DNA from: Clavelina lepadiformis
Taxonomy: Eukaryota > Chordata > Ascidiacea > Aplousobranchia > Clavelinidae
DNA: 64,000 nt
Reading direction: 5' to 3'
NCBI RefSeq assembly: GCF_947623445.1
Contig: NC_135247.1
Coordinates: forward strand, 5,458,501-5,522,500
The position numbers were made by a program, and so were the translations under genes. The notes beneath the pieces were generated by a model. That model made no database searches. It was not told the origin of the DNA and saw nothing but the letters and a program-made list of their open reading frames with translations. Shown piece by piece: positions 22,801-35,400 of the stretch; the stretch's first letter is position 1, and every line of letters starts with the position of its first letter.

Positions 22801-25295
22801 TCATTAAAAAGTTTTATCTGCATGAATATGGCACTTTTAGTCATTTAATAGTGGAAAAAAGTAAGCAAAAAGCAACGATTTTTTTAAACTTTGAAACAGG
22901 CAACTCCGCTTGAAAGTAAACCTTTTGCAATGTGTTTTTTGTCGTTATGGGACAAAAGAAAGTAATGGATTGTTTCATTTCAAAACACGAATGATTTTGT
23001 ACCAACAAACAAAAAAGAAAAACTTTGCAGATACGAATCTTTTGCATACGCTGCATTGTCCACAAGACATCTAGTTAGCTAATGTCTGGATAATTCAGAA
23101 TGATGGTTTGGTCGATTGTTACGGATAACTTATTTGGTCAGTATCATATTTGTAACGTTTGCACATAGAATACTTTAAATCGTAACTGTACAACAAATGC
23201 TCCATTGTCTTCCCAAAAAGATCAACTTTGCAATCAGAATAAGAACGTGAAAACAACGTTTCATGAGGTGTTCAGTTGGAATTGCTGAATGTACCTGAAC
23301 AGAAATTGCATTAACGAAAATTTTAAAAAAGCATTGGAAATACAAATTTTGAAAACGTGGAACTCGCATAAATCGCACATTAGTATTTGTCATACAAGTG
23401 TAGGTTCACTTATTTTGCGGAGTAGGCTACTGTGCTGGTAAAGCCTAATCAGGCAAATGTGGCATAGTCTGAGATCGTCAAACACGTTGGGAACCTGTGC
23501 CATAAGGCTTTGTGCTTACGTTGTGAATCACTGTGTGGACTGTACTGATTTTTGTTATTACTAAAGTAGCATTATGGTATGCTACGCCACTTCAAATGGG
23601 TTTGACATTCTGTATTACAGATACAAAGAATGTGATGATGGTCTGTTTCGACTGCAAACATTTAGATTCGAAAGTGTTGAACTTACTGAAGAACTGATGG
23701 TTGAAGACCAAACTACTAGGTCAGTATTAAGCAGTTATCTTTTTATTCCGATCTAGTCAACCTCTATAGTAAATGTCGCATAGTGAGTTCTACTTTAATT
23801 GAAAGTTCACCGGTCTCATTGTCACAGCGCTGAAGCTGAGATACGTACTCTGCAAGTGCCTTCGACCAGATCTAAGAGCACTGCACAAAAGAAAAAGCAA
23901 ATTTCCACCAAACCGTTAGGTGGTTCGACAATCACCACTCGGTCTGCATCATTGCTTATTCAAAAAGCTCGTAGTAAGTAAATATCAGAACACACAACAC
24001 TAGTTGTTTGTTGACTATAAACCTCCTACACACCTTGTAAGGTCTCTTATTTTCCATTTCAATTTTGTATGTATTGAAACCAATTGCTTTCAAGGAAAAA
24101 ACAAACCTAAAGCAATGCCTCAGAGAAGCAGAAGAACACGTTCGAAGAAAAAAAGTCAAGTAATAGTCGATTCTAATCCTGGTACCAGGTACTCATCGTG
24201 CAAACTTTGCTGACTAGTGATTTAATACTTAGCTTCACCAAATAACCTCGTGTTTTAAATATGCAGCTCCATCACTTTTGCAAGTATGAAAACGTTAAGT
24301 CTTCCTGCGGTAGATCACGGTGAGCAGTTATTGTTGATCTTACTCAATTTTTGTCCACAAAAGTAGTACTGTTGATAGCGATGTGCTAGTACTTAATTTT
24401 TAGCGGTTTTATAGTTTAGGTAGATACGAAGTTAGTGTAAGTAGTTGCTAATAACGCAAACGGTTTAATGTCGTTAAGATGAATAAATCCTAGGAGCTTA
24501 CTTCATCAAAACAGAAATCTCGCGTCAAGTTTTATACTCAGTATTACAGTCAGAGTAGTCTTAGACCAGTTATTTTAGAAAGTGCAATGTTTTTACAGGA
24601 ATACTAAGAAATAGAATGGCATCAGTTGGATATTTTAATGTGATATGTGAAAGCATACTATTAAACGCAGATTTCAGCCAAAGTTTTTCGAGTAGTAGTG
24701 ATAGACGACAGTTTGTAGATAGTCAGCTCATGGACTTGACAGTTGGGCAGCCTGTGTATCACGAGGTAGACTGGATTAGTAGGTTGTTATATCATTAAAC
24801 GTATTGGAAATGATATGTATGATTTTTCTGAGAAAGATTTTCTTCAGCATACAGTGCTCCTAGCGCAAGGGAACGGTAATGACGTTCGAAAGGCTCAATG
24901 TTTCTGTTCTTTTAGGTTCATCAGGAGAACTACTAAATTCTGTCAGGGAAAATAATCTTCCTTTACCAAAAGTTCGCCGCATCGTCACGAAACCATTAAA
25001 CCCGATTCAAAATACATCTGCTGTAGCGCCGAGTCCCGTAAAGTTAGATGGGGAAGAGAAAACCCATTCTACTTGTCAGGTTGTTGACGATGTATCTCCA
25101 CAGTCGAGCAGCACAGAGCAAAATTTGGCAATGGTGGATGGAGTGTTGGCGACGGACGACAACGGGGACTTGATTTCAGTCATGGTTGAAGGGCAGAAAT
25201 TTTTCGTCCTACAAGGAACGCAACAGAACTCACCTCAGTCCGTCACTTACTGCTTGGTCGATGCCAACACCTACGAAGATGCAGTCAATTTGTGA
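19893..25295 (+). CDS. HINFP: Histone H4 transcription factor (HiNF-P/MIZF orthologue)
   Basis: A nuclear zinc-finger protein that in vertebrates binds histone H4 promoters and activates them at the G1/S transition. Fifteen exons: 19893-20019, 20213-20310, 20714-20839, 20990-21098, 21184-21363, 21529-21606, 21725-21845, 22061-22199, 22307-22431, 23621-23719, 23828-23973, 24095-24188, 24267-24319, 24599-24778, 24916-25295. All are GT-AG and in phase, giving 684 aa against 517 in human. It starts MGGRKC, with the first finger at LQCEWAKC. About nine C2H2 fingers follow, and each has a counterpart in human HINFP (for example [18 protein letters not shown] and [12 protein letters not shown]). The strongest signature follows the last finger: [12 protein letters not shown], then [12 protein letters not shown] and ESVELTEEL. 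After that come a basic stretch (RRTRSKKKS, a likely nuclear signal), a low-complexity linker, and a C-terminal [10 protein letters not shown] block. Finger 5 lacks its second zinc His, as in human. Finger 4 is unusually long. Exons 13-15 are the least certain. Confidence 0.95.
22493..23499. mobile_element. Degraded hAT-like element in HINFP intron 9
   Basis: The left end CAGTAGTTCCCAA (22493) and the inverted right end CACAGGTTCCCAA (23499) agree at 10 of 13 bases. The flanking 8-mers cccttagg and ccataagg agree at 6 of 8. The roughly 1-kb interior has no usable transposase frame. It accounts for most of the 1.2-kb intron, the longest in this gene. Confidence 0.6.
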
Positions 25296-27072
25296 ATATC
25301 TTTTCTTTCCTCTTTGTACCCCTTAATACTCCATGATTTCTACTATGCCCAAAAAATTGCTGTTATCTGCCCATTTCGTGTTTTGTTCTATACGTTTCGT
25401 TTCATGTTACTATTATAAAAAGAATCTTAACACATGGCGTACGTTAAAATGGCTGTGCACTGCCAACTTTCAACCCACCTGAAAGAACTTTGCAAACTAT
25501 TTTAATTGCACAAAAAGAAAATGTTTTCGAAGCTGAATATTACAAAAACAACCGATGCAAGACGTTATACAATATACGTATGCACATAAGCTTGTGTGCA
25601 GTGGTAGTCAGTAACGAAGTAGTTTTATTAAAGTAGTTTATTTCTTCTACTTTGGCTACTTAGGTCGTTTTCTTCATAGATATTTCTACTTTGACTTGTA
25701 GTATTTAGGCAAAAGTAACGGAATTACAGCAGTTTTATCAAGTATAAAGTAGTCAGTGTTTTAGTTCGAAGATAATTTGCGGTAATTTTCATTCGCAAGC
25801 AAATCTGCACAAACCGTTTATATACAGTCTACTACTTGATTTTTACATAACAATGCTCTGACGAAGGACAAAAGTATGTCTGACACTAGTTAGTTTCATA
25901 AAATTATGCTTTTTTTGCAGTTGTATTGCTTTCAGCAGGCTTGTGGTAATTTGTGCTTTCACAACCTGATACTTTAGATCGATAACTACTTCGTACTTTC
26001 AAAGAGTAGTTTATAATGATCCACTTTATACTTGAATAGTTTTGAACAGCAATACTTCTACTTGAAGTGGAGCACATTTTTTCGGGAGTAACAACACTCT
26101 TGCTTAAGTAACCTTAGGTGGGCAGTCGGTATTTTGAAAGTACCGTCGGTACCGGTACTTGGCAAAAAGTGTACCGACGGTTCAGGTATTCGGTACTATT
26201 TTAAAAAGTAGTTTGATACTTTGTCGGTACCGGTAGTTTTTATATAAAAGATGCTGCTGCAAATGCAATGTTTGCCGCTATTATGCTCTCGGTAAAGGTT
26301 ACTCCAGGTCAAAACATTAGTGACGTTAACCATCACTGCCTGTATGTAGTATACGTCTTTTCCTTTACAAAATAAGTTGCGTAAGAACGTGCGTAAGGCG
26401 GCTGTTTGATAATTTAATTTAAAAACTTCTGTATTTCGTATAACGATAAAAATAACTTATAACTCAATACGATATCATGATTAATGTAGGTTATAGAAGC
26501 GTGACTGGTACATTTGGCTTGACTTTCTGACCGAGTTTAGATACCTTAGACTTGGCAATTTCATTCTCATGTGGAGCTTGTCGGCTGTTGCATTGTGCTC
26601 AATAAAGCGAATATTGCTGTTTGCTTTAGTCTGTCAGATGCGTTGGTATTGGATTTTAGTTTCTTGCGTATTGTTTGCGCGTTGCGAGCCATCGACCTGT
26701 GTATACTGTGTACTGGTTAACTTTATCTGGAACATGCATGTCCTATAAAATGAACAATTGAATGAAGGATGCGACAAGAAAAACGAGTACAGAACCCAAA
26801 ATCACAAGATGCTTAAGCAAAACGAAACACCTTTGCCTGTATAAATCACAAAGCCAGTACAGTGTGCTTGATGACACACTCTGTAGAATAGTCGTTCTTA
26901 CCTCAGGTCGTTGAATGTGATGCGTCTTAAAATTGCAAGCAAATTTTTGCATTATAATTTTATTCAAATGGAAACACTAGCCACCAAAATGTACAAAGTA
27001 CGAAACAAAAAACAGAAATCGAACACTGGAGCGGAACAACTACTCGACAAACAATCCCACAGGATCTAGGTA
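25296..27072. other. Convergent intergenic region of HINFP and FBXW5, with repeats
   Basis: The two stop codons face each other across 1.8 kb. At 25599 a hAT-like end starts CAGTGGTAGTCAGTAACGAA, followed to about 26110 by runs of AGTAGT and CTACTT, the usual make-up of that hAT type. I could not find its matching right end. At 26118-26245 there are several copies of GGTACCGGTA or its parts (CGGTACCGGTACTTGG, TACCGACGG), another inverted-repeat-rich fragment. No gene is seen. Confidence 0.5.
26959..26964 (-). promoter_or_regulatory. Likely polyadenylation signal of FBXW5
   Basis: AATAAA on the minus strand, about 110 bases past the FBXW5 stop codon at 27073. Confidence 0.5.
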
Positions 27073-30000
27073 TTACAAAGACGTCGGTTTTACTGGATGC
27101 ATGCGAGATTTCGTTCGCGATTTCGCCCGAGCTCCGTTAAATAACCTAAAGAAAAACAATAAATTAAACAAATTACTTTTCGTCAATGGCAAGGAGACCG
27201 CACAGAGAACGAAGCGTGCTGTTAGTACCAAACGCTTTTGCTGCACTTACCTGTGGAAAGATTTTGAGCGCCAGATTTTGATTTTGTTGTCGTCGCTCAC
27301 AGAAACCGCCATAGAGGAGTCACGCGGGTTCACCGCTACGCAATTGACGACGTTGTCATGAGAGAGTGAAGCAACGCAGCTATGATAATGTCTGTCCCAT
27401 ATGTAGCCCCTACCGTCTTCAGAACCACTAAAAGCAGGAAATGCAAAATGACTCGTTTTTCGTTAGCCATAATCAAGCTAGTTCTACTCAAGTGCTACAA
27501 GCACGCAGAAGAGATGATGGTTCAATATGTCAAGGACAGAAGTATTCAACCGATTGTCGTTGAAATGGAGCGGCTCATATCTTCTGTTAGTCAAGAAATT
27601 GTACCTGTTCCGATTTGCTTACCTTGACACGTAGTGATCGTTGCTACTAAGGTGAAGAAAAAATACATCGCTTTCAGCGTTGTGGCCCGTAAGGGTAGCA
27701 ATCTATCAACATAAAGCAACAAAAGTTCATTATAATTGTTTTCAAAATTCATGTCTGATTTGTTTACGATAGGCTATAGCACACTGCGCGGGCCACTTTA
27801 ACGAGCTACGATTGTGGAGCGTAGGTGATCCTCAACATGAGTACGTGTTGGTCCGTGACTCCTAATATGCTATGTAAGAATATCACGCAGTGTAACGCAA
27901 AGGTTCTAGAAGGTCCATATGGCGTGTTTCTTATATTTGCATAGCGTATTCACTGTCACGGGTGGAAAGACTTGTAAGAAATGATAATTTAAAGATTAGT
28001 GTGGTTATGGGGTGCTAATTGCTTTCTACTTACCTTGTTCATAGTTATAAGGTCATAAACGAACATTTCAATTTTAGTCGATATTGGCGGTGGTTGGTCG
28101 GGCAAAATGTCCACTTCTGATTGACCGATCCACCTTCTCACGTTCACGTACAAATACCTAAGCGTGAAAGCAAGTCAGATGCTATGTTCGTTTTCGCAGC
28201 AATTGAAATACGTTTTATTTACCTGTTGCATGGGGACAAAGTCATTCCTACACACTGGCCATGTAATTCCAACACATGGTCCCAATTATCTACTTCTGGC
28301 CTGTAATTGACATGGGGGAAATTAAGTATTGATTTGCACAGAACGCTTTTCACACATAATCATTACTTAGTTGCCTTTTAAAGCTATCATATTCAAGACA
28401 AGGTCCCAAATCAAACCACATTGTCTGCATTATACAGACTGTGCTTTATATTATATTTTCGTTAAACTAAAAAACTGTGACTTTTATATGTGCGCTTTTA
28501 ATAAAGTAGTAACCTAACCTTTCAAAATAATTACAATAAAACCATTTAAATGTAATACCTGCTGTAATCATGAGCATGGTGTGATAACATCTGACCTATA
28601 TCTCTTTCAACAACTTTGCTGCATTCTTCTTGATGAAGTATTTTAACACCTAGGAAAAGTATGTTATTGTATACATTGTAGAAACTTCGTATTACTCATA
28701 TCATACAGTAGTTAACCAAGTTTGTGTGCATTTATCAGGCGCTAGTATTATAAGCACCTATTACTCAATGCATGACAGCAAGCAAGTCAATGGGTTATTT
28801 TGATACAAACGCAACAAAGAAAATGAAACTACTACACTCATTCGTAAACAGCAATGATTGATATGCAGTCTATATATAACTTCCACCAACTAATTTCCGA
28901 CTGTTAACTGCGCATCTGACAGTGCTTTATTTAGTCTGGGTCTATGACTGGTTATGGTTCAAAATATGACTCATTCAGTAATCCAGTACTGAATTATAAT
29001 AATAATCGAATGATATTCAAAAAGCTCTTAGAAGTATAACAGGATAAGATTTTGCAATACAATACACTTGTCTTAATTCTACTTACATAAAACATAAAAC
29101 AATCATTTACTGAATGTAATGCTTGTACAAACCTATTTGGTGTGGTACACACACACGACTTCCTGTAAAGCACAAAAACAACTTGTAACGAGCAGGAAGG
29201 GAAGCAAATGTCACTTCTTCGTCTGCGCTTGTAGCTGAACTTTTAGTACAAAAGGAACGTTCATTAGCATAATTACACAATCAAATCTACTATGAGATTG
29301 GAGTATCAATATTTTATATTTAGGATTAAAGCAGAAATGACTATTATCAGCAATGCACGTCACTGGAGTTTTAAATAGCATCGTAATTGCAATCCCTGGC
29401 CATGATCAATGTGTCATTCATATAGTCAATAAACTTACAGTAACAAGGCGTTTTACTTGAGTATACACCTGTTTAAGTTTAGAAAATAATAAAGTCTTAA
29501 TGCTTCATAATACAAAGCTGTTTATTTGAAATTTTATGTGACGCATAAAATACTTCTTCAGTTTATGCAACTGGATGTTTCCTAGATTCATTCTCAAATT
29601 GTGAATAATAAACACCTTGTGTCTATTTCACTGCCTGCTAACTCCTGATTTTTTCCATTGAGCAGGAGTTGTTTTTTACAAATTTCACAAACTGGTACCA
29701 CAGGTGATGTATTGCTTGTTCCAGAAGTGTTTGTTGAAAATGAACCCTGGGCTGTAACTGCATTACTGATGACTCCAGCATTAGACATTTCTGTGAAGCT
29801 GTCTGTATCTGTTCCTTGGATCCCACATGATTTAAGCAACCCATTAGGATCATGTTCTTCAACTTCTGGGTTATCTTGTGAATTGCACTGAGTTCTTTTT
29901 GAACAAAAACTAAAACAGTTTGTTGTAGAATTCAGTTTTGCAAGTGATGTCATTTTCATCCGCTTTACATTCCGCTCTGGTGATGCTTGTATTGAACATA

Positions 30001-33000
30001 CTTCACAAACTAAACCTATACAAATAAATAACCATTGTAAATTAAAAATATGTGACCCGCCCGTCTCCCGTAATTAGAAAACAATTACAAAAACCTCTTG
30101 TATTTTCTGAAGTGCAAGGAACTTGCTGATTCCGTGAGTAACTTTGTGGTAGTTTTTGAAGATACTGATAGTGAATAGTGTGCAATAGGTCCTTCACATC
30201 TTTTGAGACATTTCTTTTGACAACCTGATTTGTGTTCAAAACATCTTATGTTAAAGCAGACAACCATACTTCATACATATCTTCTTCACACCACCAACCT
30301 GCCGCAATGGTTTTGTGAGATCTGCAACATGTAGGTAACTAACAGTTGCAAAATTATCACATCTGAATAAGAATGATCTTGTCACAGTGGATTGATGAAG
30401 GTCTTCAACTTCCTAAACACAACATCTTGAGTGAGTTAATGCTGCACAGATCGGACAGTAATTACGAAGCATGCATAGTAGAGCTACTTTTATGAACATG
30501 TGGTATAAATCATGTTATGATACACATATTTTACTTTTTGAACTTGTATATTTCATTCACACAAAACTTCGCTAACTAGATTTTTCATCTGTCTGAGTGT
30601 ACTGCGCAAACAAAACTAAATGCCTACAATATCTGCATTCGGCTCATGGCCCAGCCCACGTTGTCATTTTCCAAAACTGGGCAGAAAACGAGTTTGAAAT
30701 GCAATTTAAAAAAAATATCCTTGGACAAAAACTACGTCATCATTATTTCAATGAAAAAATCATACATTTGAAGCTGATTTTCACAGTTTCTCATTAAAAT
30801 AACATGACTGTTATAATATAGGAACAGAATCCTAACCTTAATGTACCCTAAAATCTAAATCAATGCTTTGCATATCCATTCCCCTGACGTAACTTAACAA
30901 TGGGCTGTGCCCCACCTACTTCGGAGTAATAGTCACTCCCTAAAAAGTATTGTTTTAAAAAATAGCAAGGATTATCAACTGTGTATTATCATCAATATCT
31001 GCATTACATTACTTTATGAATCTTTACAATATAACTGTTGTAACTTCATTGTCGCACTTGTTACAGCCAATTTTTCTACAATAAATCAACTATGTACAGT
31101 ACGTATTGAAAATGTGGTAATGATACCGTCAAAGTGATAACATTATACACAAGCAAATGAGGAAGATTGTTTGCTTCGTACAAAAGTCGATCACATATTA
31201 TGCTGTTAAAGGTACAATATAGAGCCGTGGAGAAAATTTCTTCCATAGAATGAACAATTTTTTCTAGTAAAGCTACCAAAACAGTCGAAAATTTTGCAAT
31301 ATAAAAACTCAATTTTAAATATCAACGTGTGATATTAATGAACTTTGCCAAGATAGCACAGTTTTACTATAAAAAACGCACACCGTAGTAGCAAAAACTA
31401 TGTAGTTACTTACGGCTGTATGGTATTACATGCAATCCATATTTTAATGCACAATCACAATTGCATTATGACGGCTTGGTTAAGATATTTTACTTTTATA
31501 GCTGTTCAAATTTTAAAAGAACATTTGAACAGAAAACTTTGTATGGTGGCTAAACAGTGTTAAATTGCGTCTGTTATTATAAACTGTGGGAGAGAATTGA
31601 CTGCATACACCTTGTATAATCTAAATGATTTTACGTCAATAAGAAGTTAGCTATGAGTTAACAAGATCTGGATACTCACAGGTGAAAAAAAATAGGCCAA
31701 CGTTGTTAAATGGTGCAGACATATTTCTTAGTCCACAAATGATATAATTTACACTCTAGCTAGAGAATCATTTAACATTTAAAAGATGTGACTCATATTG
31801 GCCCCCTTCATTACCTGCCCTGATTTATTCAGGATTACTTCACATAGACATTGCATTGAGTATGAAATAACATGGGCTCGTGCTGATAGGATGTGTGATT
31901 CATTCAACCAGGTGCCCATGACATCATATGGCCTAATACGCACGCGAGCCTAAACAATTGAACAAAAATCATTAAGGAAGTAACAGCAATAAATTTTAAG
32001 TACATATAATTTCAAGTTTATCATTTTAGCATTATTTGTAGCAAAGATATTGAAACAAGTTTGCGTGAACTTTTCAATTTCAATAACATTACCTGAATTG
32101 TAAACGTTCCGGCAAAGATATTATAAATAACTATTTCCCCGCCTTGTTCTGACCCAGCACAGCGTCCAGAAACCAGAAGCTGCGTGTCACATGGACTAAA
32201 CTGAGACATTTGTGTGTATTCCCATGAAAACAGAGTATTTGTCCCACCCAGGTGGGAGCTAAAGACGGTGTCAAAAGGCCAATCAGCATTGTATACCTTC
32301 AAAACAAAACATATCGTATTTATTCCACGTTAGAAAAATTAACTTAAAATTCACTTCTATTCTAATATATAAATATATAGACTTTTTGATAAGGTTATGC
32401 CAAACAAAACAATTCACATTGATGCAAATAATAGATTTTGATATTCATTCAAATTAGATATTTTCATAATAATTAATTTATCTGCCAAGCTAATAAATTG
32501 TGCGAAAACTTGTTACTTTGTATATGAAAGAAAAAAATCACTCTGTTTTTTGCTAGTGCTAAATCCCTGAAAATTCTAGCAACCATCCTACTATCTTTTT
32601 ATGCAATCATACAACAGAAAACTCATACTGTTGCGACTTGTAAGATTTGGGAGCAAAAACAGTTGACACTTAGGAATAATATTTGGATTCGTGTTCAATT
32701 TGGGACCTCCCTACTGTACTTTAGATATACTTACTTTCACATATGCATCTTTTGAACACGTGCAGAACATCATGCCATTGTTGGAGAATGAAACATGTAA
32801 CACTTCGTCAGTATGTTCTTCAATTTTCTCAAGCTCCACACATGGAACTCTGTCGACTAATCGTTCATACTCTTCCTTCCAACATATTGCACCTAGGTTG
32901 GTAGATGAAATTTTGGTGCTTAGTTTACTAATAAATAGAAATAATTGAAACATTGAAACTGATAGCAGTCTCTAAGGTTTTTCACACATGCAAAGCAAAA

Positions 33001-33427
33001 ATTATCTACTGGTATTTGGTTTTAACCTGGTCTCAATGGAATTTCTATTTTAACGTTGTAGTCTCGTTTTAGTCTGCGCTCCCAAAGAAATTCTAGGTCT
33101 GCAAATGATTTCCATCTGCGACAAGCTCGACCTATGAAAATAGACATCTCATAATAAATCAGCATTGCTAAGGGGTGCACTTGTAGAAAAAAAGGTGGAT
33201 GACATATTTGAAAATGGCAAGCATGTATTTTTATTTTTCAACAAACCTGCTCGAGCTAAATCCTTGTAATTAAGCAACTGAAAGATTTCTATAAGACAGT
33301 CATCTGGTAAAAACTCCCAGGAAACTGTGGAAGTTTCCAACACAACTCGATAAACTGGTTTATTGTCCTGAAAACCAGATACTGATTTTTCACAGGAGTC
33401 GTTGATATTCATGACTTCTCTCTTCAT
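27073..33427 (-). CDS. FBXW5: F-box/WD-repeat protein 5
   Basis: Substrate receptor of cullin-RING ubiquitin ligases; vertebrate targets include SASS6, EPS8 and TSC2. Fifteen exons: 33427-33247, 33131-33027, 32892-32735, 32296-32093, 31949-31815, 30412-30299, 30224-30095, 30009-29616, 29239-29133, 28649-28559, 28300-28223, 28157-28034, 27702-27623, 27427-27251, 27145-27073. The phases agree throughout and give 716 aa against 566 in human. The F-box lies at about residues 36-85 (WEFLPDDCLIEIFQLL ... RACRRWKSF). Next come WKEEYERLVDRVPCVE and the first WD unit HTDEVLHVSFSNNGMMF. Later family-specific matches include RIRPYDVMGTWL, VPHQIGVKIL, NRYLYVNVRRW, DQPPPIS, GSEDGRGYIWDRHY and a final WD40 unit ending DDNKIKIWRSK. 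The extra length is mainly the 394-nt exon 8, which adds a Ser/Thr/Asn-rich linker holding two Cys-x-x-Cys pairs (CEVC, CEIC) not found in human FBXW5. The acceptor of exon 9 is the weakest junction. Confidence 0.95.
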
Positions 33428-33745
33428 TGTTGAAGTGTTACGAGGTCTGAAGGTTAATTGTGTCAGAAATTTTCAGCTTGTGTGTGCAAAATAAGATTCT
33501 TGTCTTTTGTTCATTCCTCAGTGTTAGTTTTCAGTTTCCAATATTCGTACATCAGTAATATGTCATGAGTAGTCAAGTTATTACTTATGAGTACAGCCTA
33601 TGTACATAAACACACAAATAAAAACAAAGTAAACATGTACAATAAATTACAGTCAAACCCTGTAAAATCCAACCTTCAGACATTGGGCACTATAAAATAA
33701 AAACACTCGTTGTTGCTATGTACTATGATGTCATCAACATAATGA
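33428..33745. other. 5' flank of FBXW5
   Basis: AT-rich upstream sequence of the minus-strand FBXW5 gene. I see no clear core promoter element. Confidence 0.35.
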
Positions 33746-33830
33746 CCCTGACTGGAAAATAGGCTATCATAGTTTTTAATGAGAAATTATGCACGCAGAA
33801 ACACAAATTTTCACATGACCATTAAACCTC
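33746..33830. repeat. Family B repeat fragment abutting the palindrome
   Basis: It starts CCCTGACTGGAAAATAGGCT and continues with AATGAGAAATTATGCACGCA, like the family B ends at 34731 and 35192. It stops where the large palindrome begins, as if the palindrome had inserted into it. Confidence 0.5.
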
Positions 33831-34522
33831 AGTATATATATTAGGATGTTTCATTTTTTCACCATTTTGGAATTTAAAAAAGCTTGGGGTCTCCCTAGGC
33901 GGTATTTTGGGCACAATGAAAGAATCTAAACTTTCTTTTTATTTATGACGTCATTTTGAGGTTGCACCCCCTTGTTGAAGTTTCAGTGGAGGTGCATTGT
34001 TTTAATTTGGCGATATCTTGGTAACCGATTGAGCTAGGGCCATTATCAAGATGTCAAAAGATGCAGAATGGCTGGTTTCCTATAACCACTCAATACATTT
34101 TAATTGCATTTTCGCTCTAGAAAAAAAGTTAAGAAAAACCTAAGTTTTGACATATTTTGTATGTTGGGAACTACATTGTGATTTGCATAAAAAATATGTC
34201 AAAACTTAGGTTTTTCTCAAATAACTTTTTTTCTAGAGCGAAAATGCAATTAAAATGTATTGAGTGGTTATAGGAAACCAGCCATTCTGCATCTTTTGAC
34301 ACCTTGATAATGGCCCTAGCTCAATCGGTTACCAAGATATCGCCAAATTAAAACAATGCACCTCCACTGAAACTTCAACAAGGGGGTGCAACCTCAAAAT
34401 GACGTCATAAATAAAAAAAAAGTTTAGATTCTTTCATTGTGCACAAAATACCGCCTAGGCAAACCCCAAGCTTTTTTAAATTCCAAAATGGTGAAAAAAT
34501 GAAACATCCTAATATATATACT
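33831..34522. mobile_element. Large near-perfect palindrome (foldback/MITE-like element)
   Basis: The left arm 33831-34158 and right arm 34191-34522 are inverted copies with only scattered differences, separated by about 32 bp. The outer ends are AGTATATATATTAGGATG and its inverse. Arm landmarks are CCGATTGAGCTAGGGCCATT (left) and its inverse (right), and TGACGTCA at 33946 and 34400. No ORF of note is present. A transcript would fold into a hairpin of over 320 bp. Confidence 0.9.
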
Positions 34523-34730
34523 TTAACCTTCGTTCATTTTTTTAAAAAACTTCAAACACGAACTTGGTCTTAAACTTTGTTTATTATAAACATGAAAACA
34601 TGACATGAGAATAAAAAAGTTTGGTATGCCAAATGAGGTTTAATGCAGAAGTGAAAAACCAAATGACATCATAATTTGGGTAGCACAGTAGCAGAAGCGT
34701 AGTTTTAAGTTATACAAATGTATCGCAAGC

Positions 34731-34960
34731 CCAACTGGAAAGTACGGCAGTTTTCGATGAGAAATTGTGCGTGCAAACAAGTAAATTTTGTTTTAGTGTG
34801 AAGGCGTGCGATGAAGCCTCAACTCTTTGTTTATTTATGATAATTCAGTGTGATGAGCAAAATATGTGGCGTGAATGTTGATGAATCTTGTGCATGCAGG
34901 TGTCACACTTTTCATTATAGAACACGTGGTTTTGCACATTTGCACTATAGGCCTAAGCAA
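34731..34960. repeat. Family B repeat copy
   Basis: It starts CCAACTGGAAAGTACGGCAG, continues TTTTCGATGAGAAATTGTGC, and later holds GTTGATGAATCTTGTGCATG, the inverse of the inner motif seen at 14325-14350. The right border is not clear. Confidence 0.5.
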
Positions 34961-35191
34961 TGACGCTGCATGGTCTATACTCTATAGTATGCTATGGAAA
35001 GCGGCACACACGCACAACACTGATCAATTTACATGCTAACCTTTTCGCATTCATTCCAATTTACAATAAACAAATAAAAAATTGAGGCTTATGGGCTTTT
35101 AAGCCAGATTGGAAATTTGCTGTTTCTGGGTGAGAAATCCCCCGTGCAATCAAGATGAAACAATAACCATTATCAAATTTTTATCCCCAGC
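34961..35191. other. Stretch between two family B copies
   Basis: No gene. A GATTGGAAATTTGCTGTTTC phrase at 35106-35125 looks like one more worn family B end. Confidence 0.3.
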
Positions 35192-35400
35192 GCCCTGACT
35201 AGAAAGTGAGGCAGTTTTTGATGAGAATTCATGCATTCAAAGCCGAAAATTTTGGTGTGATGGCGTGCAAAGACGACTCTATATTTTCTTCATTTATTAC
35301 AAATCATCGTGAAAGTAAAAAAGTTTGGTTAAAAGGTTAATGAACCTCATGCGTGTAGATGTCACTATGGCCCCGCACAATTGGCAAACTTTCTAATGTG
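35192..35400. repeat. Family B repeat copy
   Basis: It starts GCCCTGACTAGAAAGTGAGG, continues CAGTTTTTGATGAGAATTCA, and carries GGCGTGCA and GTGTAGATGTCAC-type inner words shared with the copy at 34731. Confidence 0.5.

Noticed and set aside
22841..23393. Possible hAT transposase exons in HINFP intron 9
   Set aside because: Frames are short and full of stops, with no BED finger or hAT dimerisation motif; only the element ends are supported.
27101..27627. Plus-strand reading frames of 86 and 81 residues
   Set aside because: They lie opposite the last exons of FBXW5, whose minus-strand WD40 sequence explains the openness.
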